Assembly: GCA_011051855.1 (NCBI GenBank)
Contig: DRKG01000555.1
Span: 1 to 5,378 of the forward strand
DNA from: a bacterium
Lineage (GTDB): Bacteria > Planctomycetota > UBA1135 > UBA2386
Reading direction: 5' to 3'
DNA length: 5,378 bases
Shown here: piece by piece, positions 4,752 to 5,378 of the stretch
Position numbering within the stretch: position 1 is the first letter of the stretch
Layout: each line of letters begins with the position of its first letter
The notes under the pieces: generated by a model
Databases searched by the model: none
The model's input: the letters and a program-made list of their open reading frames with translations, nothing else
What the model was told of the DNA's origin: nothing
Made by a program: the position numbers and the translations under genes

Positions 4752-5378
4752 CTATCGCGGCAGCAGCTCGCGCGCGAAGCGGATCGGCACGCCGAGGTTG
4801 TTGCCATCGAAGCCACGCTGGATGGCGAAGTTGACCGCAATCACGTCGCCGCGGTCGCTGAACACCGGTCCGCCGGAACCGCCGCCGATGGTTGCGGCAT
4901 CGTAGGCGATCAGGTGCGGCGCCGCGTTGCTGACGATGCCCGCGGTGATGACCGGAGCGATCTGGCCGGCCCTGGCCAGTTGCTCGATCGCGGCGGCCAT
5001 CGTCGCCGCGTTCTTGCGCAGCTCGGCGAGCGTTTCGGGGCTGGCCCGCGCGAGCAGCGCCGCCAGACCGGTCGGATAGCCGACCACGATCGCGCGCTGG
5101 TCCTCGCCTTCGGTGCCGTCCTGGCGCAACGGCAGCACCGGCACACCCTTGACCTCCTCGGGCGGAAGCCGCAACAGCGCGACATCGAGATCGTCGGTGC
5201 GGCGCACGATCGAGCCCTGCTCGACGTCGATCGGCATGCGCCCGGGAAACGTCGCGGTGAAATGCACGAACACCGGCTCGGCGCCCTGCTCGATCCGGTG
5301 CATGTCGCCTCGTTCTTCGGTCCACGGCAGCGCGACGTGGCGGTTGGTGACGACGTGGCCCTGCGCGGAGACCAAGAA
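4752..5378 (-). CDS. Trypsin-like serine protease (HtrA-type catalytic domain), N-terminus outside window
   Basis: The frame is open from the window edge at 5378 to a TAG at 4752-4754, giving 208 residues of the C-terminal part. It begins inside the usual GxGFLVS...GHVVTNRHV segment, so the true start lies beyond the edge and the TTG at 5373-5375 is not a start. The catalytic triad is complete: His14 (TNRHV), Asp65 (DDLDVALLRL) and Ser168 (IGGGSGGPVF). VVGYPTG (98-104) and NNLGVPIRFARELL (193-206) are also typical of this S1/Trypsin_2 group. An extra helical stretch rich in Ala, Leu and charged residues (about 105-139) lies between the Asp and Ser regions. The protein ends directly after the protease fold, so there is no C-terminal PDZ domain as in DegP/HtrA. 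Any signal peptide, membrane anchor or N-terminal sensor domain would be upstream and cannot be judged. The ATPase gene follows 124 bases downstream on the same strand. Confidence 0.87.
   Translation of the reverse strand, partial: FLVSAQGHVVTNRHVALPWTEERGDMHRIEQGAEPVFVHFTATFPGRMPIDVEQGSIVRRTDDLDVALLRLPPEEVKGVPVLPLRQDGTEGEDQRAIVVGYPTGLAALLARASPETLAELRKNAATMAAAIEQLARAGQIAPVITAGIVSNAAPHLIAYDAATIGGGSGGPVFSDRGDVIAVNFAIQRGFDGNNLGVPIRFARELLPR

Noticed and set aside
4628..4840. 71-residue upstream extension of the ATPase, reaching into the protease gene
   Set aside because: It would overlap the protease coding region by nearly 90 bases in a different frame and consists of Ser/Arg/Cys-rich sequence without motif; the ATG at 4625-4627 is a simpler start.
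4267..5325. 352-codon open frame on the - strand overlapping the protease and ATPase
   Set aside because: Its translation is Arg-rich and motif-free, and it runs across both real genes in a different frame.
1..5378. A new defence, mobile or biosynthetic system spanning the window
   Set aside because: No nuclease, toxin-antitoxin pair, transposase, integrase, reverse transcriptase, repeat array or assembly-line enzyme is visible. The genes belong to known families with no shared pathway that the sequence can demonstrate.

Overview
This 5.4 kb window is GC-rich (roughly two-thirds G+C by eye) bacterial chromosomal DNA with tightly packed genes. It suggests a GC-rich Gram-negative bacterium. 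A DUF1572 protein, a PmtA-like phospholipid N-methyltransferase and a sodium:solute symporter of the NWxWW type, together with start codons that mostly lack a clear Shine-Dalgarno sequence, lean towards Planctomycetota or a similar lineage. This placement is an inference; the window holds no marker gene to settle it. I see no tRNA, rRNA, CRISPR array, insertion sequence, att site or phage gene.

Left part, + strand (2-740): the tail of a small membrane protein (one transmembrane segment followed by a coiled coil) ends 7 bases before a DUF1572 protein of the DinB superfamily. The two look like one transcription unit. Centre-left, - strand (716-1687): a short [2Fe-2S] ferredoxin gene is followed 15 bases later by the PmtA-like methyltransferase, whose 3' end overlaps the DUF1572 gene tail to tail by 25 bases. 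The ferredoxin has Asp where the third canonical cluster cysteine is expected, and an extra Cys close to the fourth.

Centre (1835-3643): a 602-residue sodium:solute symporter is read divergently from the ferredoxin across a 147-base gap that should hold both promoters. It converges on the next gene at a short GC-rich hairpin that could end transcription from both sides.

Right part, - strand (3668-5378): a trypsin-like serine protease, cut by the window edge but with its catalytic triad visible, lies 124 bases upstream of a MinD/ParA-superfamily ATPase closest in motifs to FlhG/FleN. That ATPase carries an Arg/Gly-rich N-terminal extension with a possible amphipathic helix, and no flagellar gene is visible nearby.

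Functionally this looks like ordinary housekeeping and envelope-related content, not an obvious new multi-gene system. The points most worth a second look are the ferredoxin's altered ligand set, its pairing with the lipid methyltransferase, and the N-terminus of the FlhG-like ATPase beside a protease.
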